A stretch of 64,000 bases of DNA, taken from contig NZ_BMPG01000003.1 of the NCBI RefSeq assembly GCF_014647475.1, forward strand, positions 248,001 through 312,000. Direction: 5' to 3'. Both the position numbers and the translations under genes were made by a program. The stretch comes from Halocalculus aciditolerans. Lineage in GTDB: Archaea > Halobacteriota > Halobacteria > Halobacteriales > Halobacteriaceae. Each line of letters opens with the position of its first letter. Within the stretch, counting starts at the first letter, position 1. Positions 17,150 to 25,108 of the stretch are shown one piece after another. The notes beneath the pieces are model-generated. The model saw only the letters and a program-made list of their open reading frames with translations, had not been told where the DNA came from and did not search any database.

Positions 17150-17780
17150 GAGACGTGAAATGTCTCGTTATCACGCCAGAAGTCGGACATTTCTAGGGAC
17201 GCCTGTCAGGGTGCTCGTTGTCCGCTTCCACGCGACCGGTTGTCCACCTAGGAAACAAAAGCGCTTGGACTATTAGAAGCATATCTCTACCACCATGTCA
17301 TATGCATTGGGTATGTGGTTGTATTGGCGACCGCCTGAGGCGCAGCCGTTGAGAGTCGCGATTGACAAAACCGCTATCTCGGTTAACGGCGAGTGCCCTT
17401 GATTGTCTGGTGCAATTGACCTCGACAGAAAACTGATTCTCGACGTCGATTTGTTCGGACGGAATGGTACCGGTCCGGCGGCTGCGCTTCCGTATGGGAT
17501 GTGTGAAAAACACGATCTCTCCGACACAGTGTTTCTCGTCGATCAGATTGGCTAACGGATTGCCACTACTCAATTAGAATGAACAGTCAGGTAAACTATA
17601 CCAACCCAATCTTCATCAAAAGTGGTTCCACACTTTTAAGATATTCCTCAGGTGCTTTACGATTTGTGGGTGGGAGTTGGTCGAGCGTACGCGGATGGCT
17701 TGAACAGTTTGTTCAACAACCATCGGAGACCACACCAATCCCTCAATGGAAAAACGTCGATCATGGTGGTGCTAAACTAG
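17150..17780 (+). pseudogene. Broken transposase of the outer IS6-like element
   Basis: Plus-strand fragments TPVRVLVVRFHATGC, PPEAQPLRVAIDKTAISVNGE, DLDRKLILDVDLFGRNGT, EKHDLSDTVFLVDQ and, in another frame, NHRRPHQSLNGKTS together trace an ISH-type DDE transposase. The first two Asp residues are visible; the segment that should carry the Glu is scrambled. At least two frameshifts and several stops are present. The final TAG at 17778-17780 lies inside the terminal inverted repeat, as is common for such elements. Confidence 0.72.
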
Positions 17781-17992
17781 ACCGTGCTCCATTTCAAAGA
17801 ACAGAATGAGATCAATAGGTGGTCGCTGACAGGAACTGTTCCAGTAACTTTCAACCAATTATATCATTCACCCAGCGGCCAATATTACAGTGTTATTGGT
17901 GTAAAGAGCTGCTGGTTCGGGACTTGGTACTACTCCAGTGCCAGAATTAAGGCCTGGAGAAGAATCATGTCATTCGACATCACGGAATATGA

Positions 17993-18766
17993 CTATGCGT
18001 AGGCCGTGTTGAGCTCAAGTTCGTTTGCGGTTCCGAGGAGTAGCGAGGGGAGGCCGTCCTCGAAGAACTCCCCGGTAAGACGATGACTCGGCCCGGAAAC
18101 GCTCAGTGCACCGAGGACGTCCCCGTCGGGCCCGGTAACCGCGACTCCAACTGCGTGAAGACCTTGTAAGTTCTCCTGGCGGTTGAACGCGTAGCCACGC
18201 TCTCTGATCTGCTCCAGTTCCGAATGGAGATCATCTGCATCGGTTATCGTCTCGTCAGTAATGTCATCGAACGACGTCCGTTCGACGACGCGGGACACTT
18301 CATCCGGAGACATTGCAGCGAGTATTGCTTTCCCAGCTGAGGTCGCGTGTAGCGGGATTCTGTTCCCGATTCCCGGGTCGGTTCGGACTGCGTGCTCTCC
18401 GTGTGCACGGTGAATGTAGACCGCTTCTGCGTGTTCTTCGACGATAAATTGAGCTCGCTCGTCTGTTTCGGCGGCAAGCTCGTCGACTTTCTCTTTGGCT
18501 AGCTGGTAGGCTCGATGGCGGTTGCGTGCTTGTTCTCCGAGTTCGAGAAACCGTAGTCCCACGTAGTAACCGCCTTCCTGAACGATGTATCCGTGGGTTT
18601 CGAGTGTCTGTAGGTGCCGGTGAATGGTGCTTTTTGCGTACGGGAGGTCGGTGGCGGCCGTTGAGAGGGTTGCGCCGTCTTCTTCGCGGAGGTATTCGAC
18701 GATGTCGAACATCGTGTCAATGGCTTTCACTGTGTCCGTGTTGTCTGTTCTCATGGGTTCCGTCAT
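17993..18766 (-). CDS. IclR-family transcriptional regulator
   Basis: This 257-residue protein has an N-terminal winged helix (TAATDLPYAKSTIHRHLQTL, about residues 40-60) and an IclR sensor domain with the conserved HATSAGKAILAAM and, near the end, ALSVSGPSHRL. It is the first gene of the less GC-rich island and is transcribed away from the acyl-CoA gene cluster that starts at 19385, so it probably controls that cluster in response to the imported acid or its CoA ester. Start ATG 18766 and a second ATG four codons later are both possible. No clear palindrome was found in the 618-base gap ahead of it. Confidence 0.9.
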   Translation of the reverse strand: MTEPMRTDNTDTVKAIDTMFDIVEYLREEDGATLSTAATDLPYAKSTIHRHLQTLETHGYIVQEGGYYVGLRFLELGEQARNRHRAYQLAKEKVDELAAETDERAQFIVEEHAEAVYIHRAHGEHAVRTDPGIGNRIPLHATSAGKAILAAMSPDEVSRVVERTSFDDITDETITDADDLHSELEQIRERGYAFNRQENLQGLHAVGVAVTGPDGDVLGALSVSGPSHRLTGEFFEDGLPSLLLGTANELELNTAYA

Positions 18767-19384
18767 GGTTGATGGTCATCGTTGGTCGTATTGAATGTTC
18801 TGCATCGTCGAATCGCATCGTGAGACGAACCCCCGCACAGACTGCGCTTACACTCGTAGAAGCCCACGATATTGGTCCGACCGACACCGAGGAAACCGTG
18901 GCTCAGGCATCACGGGGCGCAGCAGCTGCGCTCCACCACGAGACCCCATCGACGGGACTGGAAGCGGAACTCTCTACGGAATATCCGGTCACGAGCGAGG
19001 GGTCGTGACCGCGTTGATCTGGCTGCATTCGCCGTTGCAGCGGTCAAAGCTCCGCTCGTGGAATCCCTCCGAGAGACCGTCTCGTTCTCGGTCGATAGAG
19101 GTCTGGAGTACGACTCTCACGAAGCCATAGCTCGCATAAAACGGGTGCAAGGACGGTTGAACGGCGGCAGGAGAACTCTCCTGGAACGCACGAGAATCCG
19201 GTAACGGAGGCGGAACGAAGATCGAAGCGGAGAGAGCGTGTGAGCCGTGTGCTGTCTGATTCGACTGGCGACGAATATACCCGGGGTTCGATTCTCTGGA
19301 CGCGGTGAGTCGTGTCCCGAAAGCGGTTCGAGGTGCGACTGACCCATAGTTTTAACAGGCTGGTTCACCCAGCAGCGGGTGCCA
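18767..19384. other. Long divergent gap with possible gene debris
   Basis: The gap between the IclR gene and the acyl-CoA dehydrogenase gene holds two short protein-like plus-strand stretches in different frames, about 18834-19008 (ending TEYPVTSEGS) and about 19010-19204 (VDLAAFAVAAVKAPLVESL). They might be parts of one frameshifted gene, but I do not recognise the family. The promoter of the acyl-CoA operon probably lies at TTTTAACAGG near 19350, about 30 bases before the start. Confidence 0.4.
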
Positions 19385-20587
19385 ATGGTAGACAGAGACA
19401 CCGTCGAGTTGACGGACCAGCAGCGGCTGGTACGAGATTCGATACGCGACATCTGCTCAGATTTCGAAGCAGACTACTGGCGTAAGAGAGACAGAAACGG
19501 CGAATACCCGCACGAGTTCGTCGACGAACTCGCAGCACACGGCTGGTTCGGTGCCTTGCTTCCCGAAGAATACGGGGGCGCAGGTATGGACACTGAGGAG
19601 GTTGCAGTGATGATGGAAGAAATCGCAGCCTCCGGTGGAGGGTTCAGCGCTGCACAGGCAGTTCACGGGGCGATCTATAACTCAGTTCCGCTCGTCAAAT
19701 ATGGGAGCGAGGAGATGAAAGAAGCGCTCCTCCCGAAAGTCGCTCGTGGTGAAGCCTCGATCCAAGCCTTCGGCCTGACGGAGCCTAACGCTGGATCCGA
19801 CTCCACATCGATAGAGACGCGCGCAGTCCGTGACGACGACCACTACGTCATCAACGGACAGAAGATCTGGATCTCTCGCGTGGACGCAAGCGACTATCTC
19901 GTCCTAATGGCACGCACGACCCCGAGAGAAGACGTCGAGAAACGAACCCGCGGGCTGTCGATGTTCCTCATCGACCTCCGGGATGCCTACGATCAGGGTG
20001 GCTTGGAGATCGAGCAGATCGACAAGACGGCGAGTAATATCGTGCACTCGTACGAGCTCTTCTTCGAAGACCTCCGCGTTCCTGCGGAGAACGTTATCGG
20101 CGAAGAAGGGCAGGGGTTCTACCAGATGCTCGACGGGCTCAATGAAGAGCGCCTAGCGATCGCTGCGGAATGCATCGGTCTTGCAGAAGCCGCGATTGAA
20201 GCCGGCGTCGAGTATGCAAACGAGCGGACCGTGTTCGACGAGCAGATCGGGTCGAACCAGGCAATTCAGCATCCACTGGCAGAAGCGCACGCGCAGACAC
20301 AAGCGGCGAAGGGCATGGTTTACAGCGCGGCGAGTGCCGCTAACGACTCGGCGAACGCAAAAGACGTAGGAGCACGTGCGAACATGTCGAAGTTCCTCGC
20401 AGCTAAAGCCGCCTTCGAAGCCGCCGACGCAGCCGTGCAAACCCACGGTGGGTTCGGGATCGCACGTGAGTACGACGTCGAACGGTACTTCCGCGAAGCA
20501 CGTCTCACGCGTCTCGTCCCCATCACGCAGCAGCTCGCACTGAACTATATCGGCGAGAACGTGCTGGGTCTCCCGAGGTCGTATTGA
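19385..20587 (+). CDS. Acyl-CoA dehydrogenase
   Basis: The 400-residue flavoprotein should introduce a 2,3 double bond into an acyl-CoA. The N-terminal helical domain, the FAD/substrate segment AFGLTEPNAGSDSTS, INGQKIWISR and the C-terminal helical domain are complete. The usual catalytic Glu segment (YEGT-like) is replaced by LTRLVPITQQLALNYIGENV, so the base must lie elsewhere or the substrate class differs. ATG 19385 is used; a GTG at 19379 would add two residues. It is the first gene of a tightly spaced operon and its stop overlaps the next start by one base (TGATG). Confidence 0.9.
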   Translation: MVDRDTVELTDQQRLVRDSIRDICSDFEADYWRKRDRNGEYPHEFVDELAAHGWFGALLPEEYGGAGMDTEEVAVMMEEIAASGGGFSAAQAVHGAIYNSVPLVKYGSEEMKEALLPKVARGEASIQAFGLTEPNAGSDSTSIETRAVRDDDHYVINGQKIWISRVDASDYLVLMARTTPREDVEKRTRGLSMFLIDLRDAYDQGGLEIEQIDKTASNIVHSYELFFEDLRVPAENVIGEEGQGFYQMLDGLNEERLAIAAECIGLAEAAIEAGVEYANERTVFDEQIGSNQAIQHPLAEAHAQTQAAKGMVYSAASAANDSANAKDVGARANMSKFLAAKAAFEAADAAVQTHGGFGIAREYDVERYFREARLTRLVPITQQLALNYIGENVLGLPRSY

Positions 20588-21129
20588 TGCCGGACGACGT
20601 CAAAGCGGGATGGCATGGCCGATACTACGAGGACTTCGCTGTCGGTGATGTCTACAAACACCCGTTCGGACGGACGGTGACTGAGACTGATGACGTCTGG
20701 TTCACGAACGTCACGATGAACGCAAACCCGATGCATTTCAACGAGGCGTACGCAGCCGAGACGGAGTTCGGCGAGCGCCTCGTCAATGGGACGTTTGTTA
20801 TCGCACTCGCCGTCGGAATGAGCGTCGTCGACGTCTCGATGAACGCAACGGCGAACCTCGGCTACGACGACATCCGGCACCACGGACCCGTCTTCCACGG
20901 AGATACGATCTTCTCAGAGTCAGAAGTCCTCGAGAAGCGGGAATCAGACAGCCGGGAGCACGTTGGCCTCGTCACCACAGAGCTGCGCGCGTACAACCAA
21001 GACGGTGATCTCGTACTGTCCCTCGAGCGCACGCCGATGGTCCTGAAGAAGAGTCACGCCGACCCGACCGCGGAACAACCGCCCGGTTGGCCAGCCGGTA
21101 TCGGGGCGCAGCCGGAGAATGAACAATGA
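20587..21129 (+). CDS. MaoC-family enoyl-CoA hydratase-like protein
   Basis: The 180-residue protein has a single hot-dog MaoC domain. The segment MNANPMHFNEAYAAETEFGERLVNGTF holds the N-x-x-H hydratase motif (its Asp replaced by Met), with the catalytic His in NPMHFNEAYA. It would add water to an unsaturated acyl-CoA, following the dehydrogenase. The overall look is close to mesaconyl-CoA hydratase-type proteins. It overlaps the dehydrogenase by one base and the next gene by four, so translation is coupled. The C-terminal 25 residues are Pro- and Gly-rich and probably disordered. Confidence 0.85.
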   Translation: MPDDVKAGWHGRYYEDFAVGDVYKHPFGRTVTETDDVWFTNVTMNANPMHFNEAYAAETEFGERLVNGTFVIALAVGMSVVDVSMNATANLGYDDIRHHGPVFHGDTIFSESEVLEKRESDSREHVGLVTTELRAYNQDGDLVLSLERTPMVLKKSHADPTAEQPPGWPAGIGAQPENEQ

Positions 21130-22580
21130 CTGCGGAGCGGATCCAAGACGGAATTCCGATTCACGCTGCAACCGACGTCGTTCGTGAGATCAGCGCGGAC
21201 GACACGCTGCTTATCAGTGGCTTTGGGAGCGTCGGGTATCCCAAAGCAGTCCCTCTCGCACTTGCCGACGACGAGGCGGACTACTCGCTGACGGTCGTCA
21301 GCGGAGGGAGCGTCGGAGCGGAAATAGACGTCAGCCTGGTCGAAGCTGATGCCGTTGACCGCCGATTCCCGTACCAAGCGCGACCGCCGATCCGAGAATC
21401 GATCAACGATGGGGCGGTCGCGTTCCACGACCGGAACATTAGCACACTTGGCGACGAGGTCCGGTACGGTGGTCTCCCAGACGGCGGTGTAGCAGTCGTC
21501 GAAGCACTGGCTGCGGGTTCAGATTGGTTCATCCCCACGACCAGCATCGGACAAACACCGGCATTCGTCAGATCTGCCGATAAGCTGATCATCGAGGTTA
21601 ATCAGTCCGTACCGGAGGAAGTCCGCCGGTTCCACGACATCTATCGGTTAGGGACGCCGCCGAACCGTGGTCCAGTGCCACTCACAGACCCCGGTGGTCG
21701 GATCGGGAAGAACTCGGTTTCCTTCGACCCGGAGAAGCTGATCGGGGTCGTTCAGACTGACCGACGTGACCAACCCTATGCGTTCCGAGACCCCACGGAG
21801 GCCGACCGATCGATCGCCGCACATCTTCGATCATTTCTGGAGCGTGAAGTCGAGCGATCACCGCTTTTCGAGGAGTCCGTCCGAATTCAATTCGGCGTGG
21901 GAAGCCTCGGAAATGCCCTTATGGGTGCTCTCGGCGACGCCGATTTCGATGACCGAGAGCTCATCTACTTCGGCGAAGTCATTCAGGATGGCCTCCTCGA
22001 CCTCCTGGACGACGGAAAGCTCGCGAGCGCAAGCGCGACCTCGCTCGCATTATCGAGCGAGGGTCACGAACGGCTGTTCGAAGACGTCGACCGGTATGCC
22101 GAGGACATCGTTCTTCGACCTGCTGATCTTTCGAATAGTCCGGCGCTCATCGATCGGTTCGGGGTCATTGCTGTTAACAGCGCCTTGGAGGTCGACCTCT
22201 TCGGCCACGTCAACTCGACCCATCTGAACGGTACGCGTGTGATGAATGGAGTCGGTGGCAGTGGTGACTTCAACCGCCACTCGCCACTGGCCGTCCTTGC
22301 CTTGCCTTCCGTTGCCGCAGACGGCGACATATCGCGGATCACTCCGATGGTCCCCCATGTCGATCACACAGAACACGATATCGATGTGGTGGTGACTGAG
22401 CAGGGCGTCGCCGATCTCCGCGGCAATGAGCCGAGAGAGACGGCGAGAGACCTCATCGAAAGTTGCGCTCACCCGGACTACCGAGAACCCCTCGAAGACT
22501 ACCTCGCCAGAGGCATCGAATCGAACGGACACATCCCCCACGACCTGGACACAGCCCTTAGCTGGCACGCAAACCGATAA
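21126..22580 (+). CDS. Acetyl-CoA hydrolase/CoA-transferase family protein
   Basis: The 484-residue protein is a single-chain family I-type CoA-transferase of the acetyl-CoA hydrolase/transferase (Cat1-like) group with two related halves. The catalytic Glu is most likely in IYFGEVIQDG, and the C-terminal half carries VNGVGGSGDF-like (VMNGVGGSGDFNRHS) and VVVTEQGVADLRG, both typical of the family. It moves CoA between an acyl-CoA and a free acid, which could activate the imported substrate or release a product. It overlaps its upstream neighbour by four bases and its downstream neighbour by one. Acyl-CoA hydrolysis is the alternative activity. Confidence 0.88.
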   Translation: MTAERIQDGIPIHAATDVVREISADDTLLISGFGSVGYPKAVPLALADDEADYSLTVVSGGSVGAEIDVSLVEADAVDRRFPYQARPPIRESINDGAVAFHDRNISTLGDEVRYGGLPDGGVAVVEALAAGSDWFIPTTSIGQTPAFVRSADKLIIEVNQSVPEEVRRFHDIYRLGTPPNRGPVPLTDPGGRIGKNSVSFDPEKLIGVVQTDRRDQPYAFRDPTEADRSIAAHLRSFLEREVERSPLFEESVRIQFGVGSLGNALMGALGDADFDDRELIYFGEVIQDGLLDLLDDGKLASASATSLALSSEGHERLFEDVDRYAEDIVLRPADLSNSPALIDRFGVIAVNSALEVDLFGHVNSTHLNGTRVMNGVGGSGDFNRHSPLAVLALPSVAADGDISRITPMVPHVDHTEHDIDVVVTEQGVADLRGNEPRETARDLIESCAHPDYREPLEDYLARGIESNGHIPHDLDTALSWHANR

Positions 22581-23479
22581 TGACCGACTTACTCACCTCG
22601 AAGACTTGCATCGTTACCGGCGCTGGCCACGGTATCGGCCGCGCTACAGCAATCGAACTCGGTTCGCTCGGCGCGAACGTCGTCGTCAATGACCTCGGCT
22701 CTGACGTGCACGGCGAAGGCACGAGCCAAGAGCCGGCGGAAGAAACAGTCGCTGCAGTCGAAGATGCCGGTGGAACAGCGATCGCGCACTTCGGAGACGT
22801 AACCGACCTGGACTACACAGAGCGACTCATCGCAGACACTGTCGATGAGTTCGGCCGAGTCGACGGCGTCGCGAACTTCGCGGGAATACTCCGTGACGCG
22901 TTGGCTGAGAATATGACCGGTGACGAGTGGGACGCAGTGATCAATGTGCACCTCCGTGGGCACTTCTCGCTACTACGGAACGCAGCTGCTCATTGGGCCG
23001 ATTCCGCTCCGGACGGTGGCTTTGAGACGTCACGGTCGTTCGTCGCGCTAACGAGCCGGTCCGCGCTTGGGAACGTCGGCCAGGTGAATTACTCGACCGC
23101 AAAGGCGGGCATCCTCGGGATGATTAGAACGACGTCGACGGAGCTCGATCGATATAACGTTCGGGTGAATGCGGTTATGCCGACCGCGTACACCCGAATG
23201 ATCGAGGATATCCCAGAGGAGAAACAGCCCTTCACTCGGGAAGACATGCCGCCTGAACGCGTTGCGTCGATGATCGGGTATCTGTTGAGTGACGCGGCCG
23301 ATGGAATCACCGGCAGCACGCTTCGAGTTGCTGGTGAGCAGGTCGGTGTCGTGTCTCACCCGGAACTCGTTCGGTCTGGATACCGGGATGGCGGCTGGTC
23401 CGCTGAAGACCTGGCCGACGGGTTCACCGACGACGTCGCAGAAGGCGTCGACCTCGATAATTCAGGGGGTGCGTTCTGA
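22580..23479 (+). CDS. Short-chain dehydrogenase (3-hydroxyacyl-CoA dehydrogenase type)
   Basis: This 299-residue oxidoreductase has the NAD-binding TGAGHGIGRA motif, the NFAGIL structural motif, and the catalytic Ser in SFVALTSRSALG with Tyr171 and Lys175 in YSTAK. A Gly- and Glu-rich loop after VVNDLGSDVHGEG resembles the dehydrogenase domain of peroxisomal multifunctional enzyme type 2. It should oxidise a 3-hydroxyacyl-CoA made by the MaoC-type hydratase. The C-terminal 60 residues extend beyond a minimal SDR. It is placed between the CoA-transferase and the thiolase-like gene, with one-base overlaps on both sides, which supports a beta-oxidation order. Confidence 0.88.
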   Translation: MTDLLTSKTCIVTGAGHGIGRATAIELGSLGANVVVNDLGSDVHGEGTSQEPAEETVAAVEDAGGTAIAHFGDVTDLDYTERLIADTVDEFGRVDGVANFAGILRDALAENMTGDEWDAVINVHLRGHFSLLRNAAAHWADSAPDGGFETSRSFVALTSRSALGNVGQVNYSTAKAGILGMIRTTSTELDRYNVRVNAVMPTAYTRMIEDIPEEKQPFTREDMPPERVASMIGYLLSDAADGITGSTLRVAGEQVGVVSHPELVRSGYRDGGWSAEDLADGFTDDVAEGVDLDNSGGAF

Positions 23480-24648
23480 TGAGTGAACCGGTCTATATCG
23501 CGGGTGCGTTTGAACACCCCACGAGGGAAGCTCCCGAGAAGTCGACGATGCAGATCCATGCAGAGGTGGCTGCCGGTGCCCTCGACGATGCGGGCGTTTC
23601 GAAAGACGCAGTCGACGCGTACTTCACCGCTGGTGTTCCCGAGATGGAGCACGCGCTCACTCCACTCATGGCCACAGATTATCTCGGCTTAGATGTTGAC
23701 TACGCCGATACAACGGACTACGGCGGCTCTTCGTACGTGTCTCACGTCGGCCATGCCGCAAGCGCGATCCGGGACGGCAAGTGCGATGTCGCCCTGATCA
23801 CGCTTGCCGGTCGCCCTCGGTCACGCGGGCAGGCGACTGGATCTGGCACGCGCGAGCTTCGAACTGTGCAGGACAGTTTCGAGCGGATCTATGGCGCGAC
23901 CAACGTGACGATGTACGGGATGGCTGCACGTCGGCACATGCATGAACACGGGACGACGTCGGAGCAGCTGGCGGAGATTCGCGCTGCGGCATCACATCAC
24001 GCCCAATACAACGAGAATGCGATGTACCAAGACCCGGTGTCGGTAGAAGAGGTTGTGGACTCACCGGTGGTCGCGGACCCGCTCCACCTCTTGGATTGCT
24101 GCGTCATCTCTGACGGCGGTGGTGCACTTCTCGTAGTCAGTGAGGACGTCCGCGCCGAGCTGAGTCGTGACTGTGTGGAAGTGCTCGGGCACGGAGAATC
24201 GCCGAAACATCACGATGCGGGCCGAATAGACATCACGGCCACGGGAGCCGTTGAGTCGGGGAAGCAGGCTTTTGCGGAAGCCGGTCTCGGTCCGGAGCAC
24301 GTCGAGTATGCGTCGATCTATGACTCATTCACGATCACCGTTCTTGAAGCGATTGAGGATCTCGGGTTCTGTGCGAAAGGAGAGGGCGGAAAGTTCGTAG
24401 AGGGCGGAACACTCCGCGCGGACGGTGATCTCCCCTTTAACACGGATGGTGGTGGCCTGTGTTCAAACCATCCCGGGAACCGCGGCGGGATGACGAAGGT
24501 AATCGAAGCGGTACGTCAACTCCGGGGGGAGGCGAATCCGGAAGTCCAAACTGACGCTGACGTCGCGCTCGCTCACGGAACGGGAGGGAGCATCGCGACT
24601 CGACATGGCGCTGCAACGCTTCTCCTGGGAACGGAGGGGTCAGCATGA
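23479..24648 (+). CDS. Thiolase-superfamily protein lacking the usual catalytic cysteines
   Basis: This 389-residue protein has the two-domain thiolase fold in its SCP-x-like form. The conserved His segment is present as NTDGGGLCSNHPGNRGG, and the C-terminal loop reads AHGTGGSIATRHGAATL. The position of the N-terminal nucleophilic Cys reads GGSSYVSHVGHAA, with Tyr instead of Cys, and the C-terminal Cys is absent too. Such proteins, together with a DUF35 partner as here, can act as acyl-CoA aldolases rather than thiolases (steroid side-chain Ltp2-type systems are the known example). Either role would end the chain-shortening cycle. It overlaps the DUF35 gene by four bases. Confidence 0.82.
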   Translation: MSEPVYIAGAFEHPTREAPEKSTMQIHAEVAAGALDDAGVSKDAVDAYFTAGVPEMEHALTPLMATDYLGLDVDYADTTDYGGSSYVSHVGHAASAIRDGKCDVALITLAGRPRSRGQATGSGTRELRTVQDSFERIYGATNVTMYGMAARRHMHEHGTTSEQLAEIRAAASHHAQYNENAMYQDPVSVEEVVDSPVVADPLHLLDCCVISDGGGALLVVSEDVRAELSRDCVEVLGHGESPKHHDAGRIDITATGAVESGKQAFAEAGLGPEHVEYASIYDSFTITVLEAIEDLGFCAKGEGGKFVEGGTLRADGDLPFNTDGGGLCSNHPGNRGGMTKVIEAVRQLRGEANPEVQTDADVALAHGTGGSIATRHGAATLLLGTEGSA

Positions 24649-25061
24649 CGGACGAAGAGACGTGGGGGCCTCGCCCACTGCCAGATGTGTCACCAGAGAC
24701 GGAACGATACTGGGCGGCTGCCAGTGAGGGGACGTTACTCCTGTCGTACTGCTCTGCGTGCGACCTCTACATCTATCACCCACGTGCACGGTGTCCAGAC
24801 TGTTTCGAGGAGACGGAATGGGCGGAGTCGAGCGGCGATGGAACGGTCTACTCGTTCTCCGTTGCAGAGCGTATGGAGGGGTGGCCTGAGGAGGACCTGC
24901 CGCTCGTGGTCGCGTACGTGGAGTTAGACGAGGGGCCGCGAGTGATGACGAATATTGTCGGCTGCGATCCTGACGAGATTGCCATCGATGATTCCGTCTC
25001 CGCTGTATTTCGCCAAACCGAGGAGGACGACGTCGCCGTGCCGGTTTTCCAGCCGAGCTAA
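24645..25061 (+). CDS. DUF35 zinc-ribbon/OB-fold protein
   Basis: The 138-residue protein has an N-terminal zinc ribbon with the spacing CxxC-x10-CxxC (YCSAC ... RCPDCF, residues about 37-55) and an OB-fold after it (SSGDGTVYSFSVAERM onward). DUF35 proteins form complexes with thiolase-like enzymes and can bind acyl-CoA, channel substrate or stabilise the partner. The 4-base overlap with the thiolase-like gene strongly suggests a stoichiometric complex. Zinc binding is expected from the motif, not proven. The protein ends 48 bases before the CoA ligase gene. Confidence 0.88.
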   Translation: MTDEETWGPRPLPDVSPETERYWAAASEGTLLLSYCSACDLYIYHPRARCPDCFEETEWAESSGDGTVYSFSVAERMEGWPEEDLPLVVAYVELDEGPRVMTNIVGCDPDEIAIDDSVSAVFRQTEEDDVAVPVFQPS

Positions 25062-25108
25062 GCCGGAACCCGAACTCTTTTGCCGCATGACAGTGTGTCT
25101 CACGATGC

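Larger units (their letters stand above)
16314..17788 (+). mobile_element. Decayed IS6-like insertion sequence, interrupted by a second element
   Basis: The ends GGCACTGTCTAGTTAAG (16314-16330) and CTAAACTAGACCGTGCT (17772-17788) are inverted repeats matching at 14 of 17 positions. Between them are the remains of a plus-strand DDE transposase (about 17150-17780) and a complete second element at 16429-17128. Without that insert the element would be about 775 bases, a normal size for haloarchaeal IS6-type elements. No target duplication is evident. It is dead: the transposase has stops and frameshifts. Confidence 0.7.

Noticed and set aside
18834-19204. A frameshifted gene before the acyl-CoA dehydrogenase
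   Set aside because: Two protein-like pieces in different frames were seen, but I could not recognise a family. They are reported only as possible debris.
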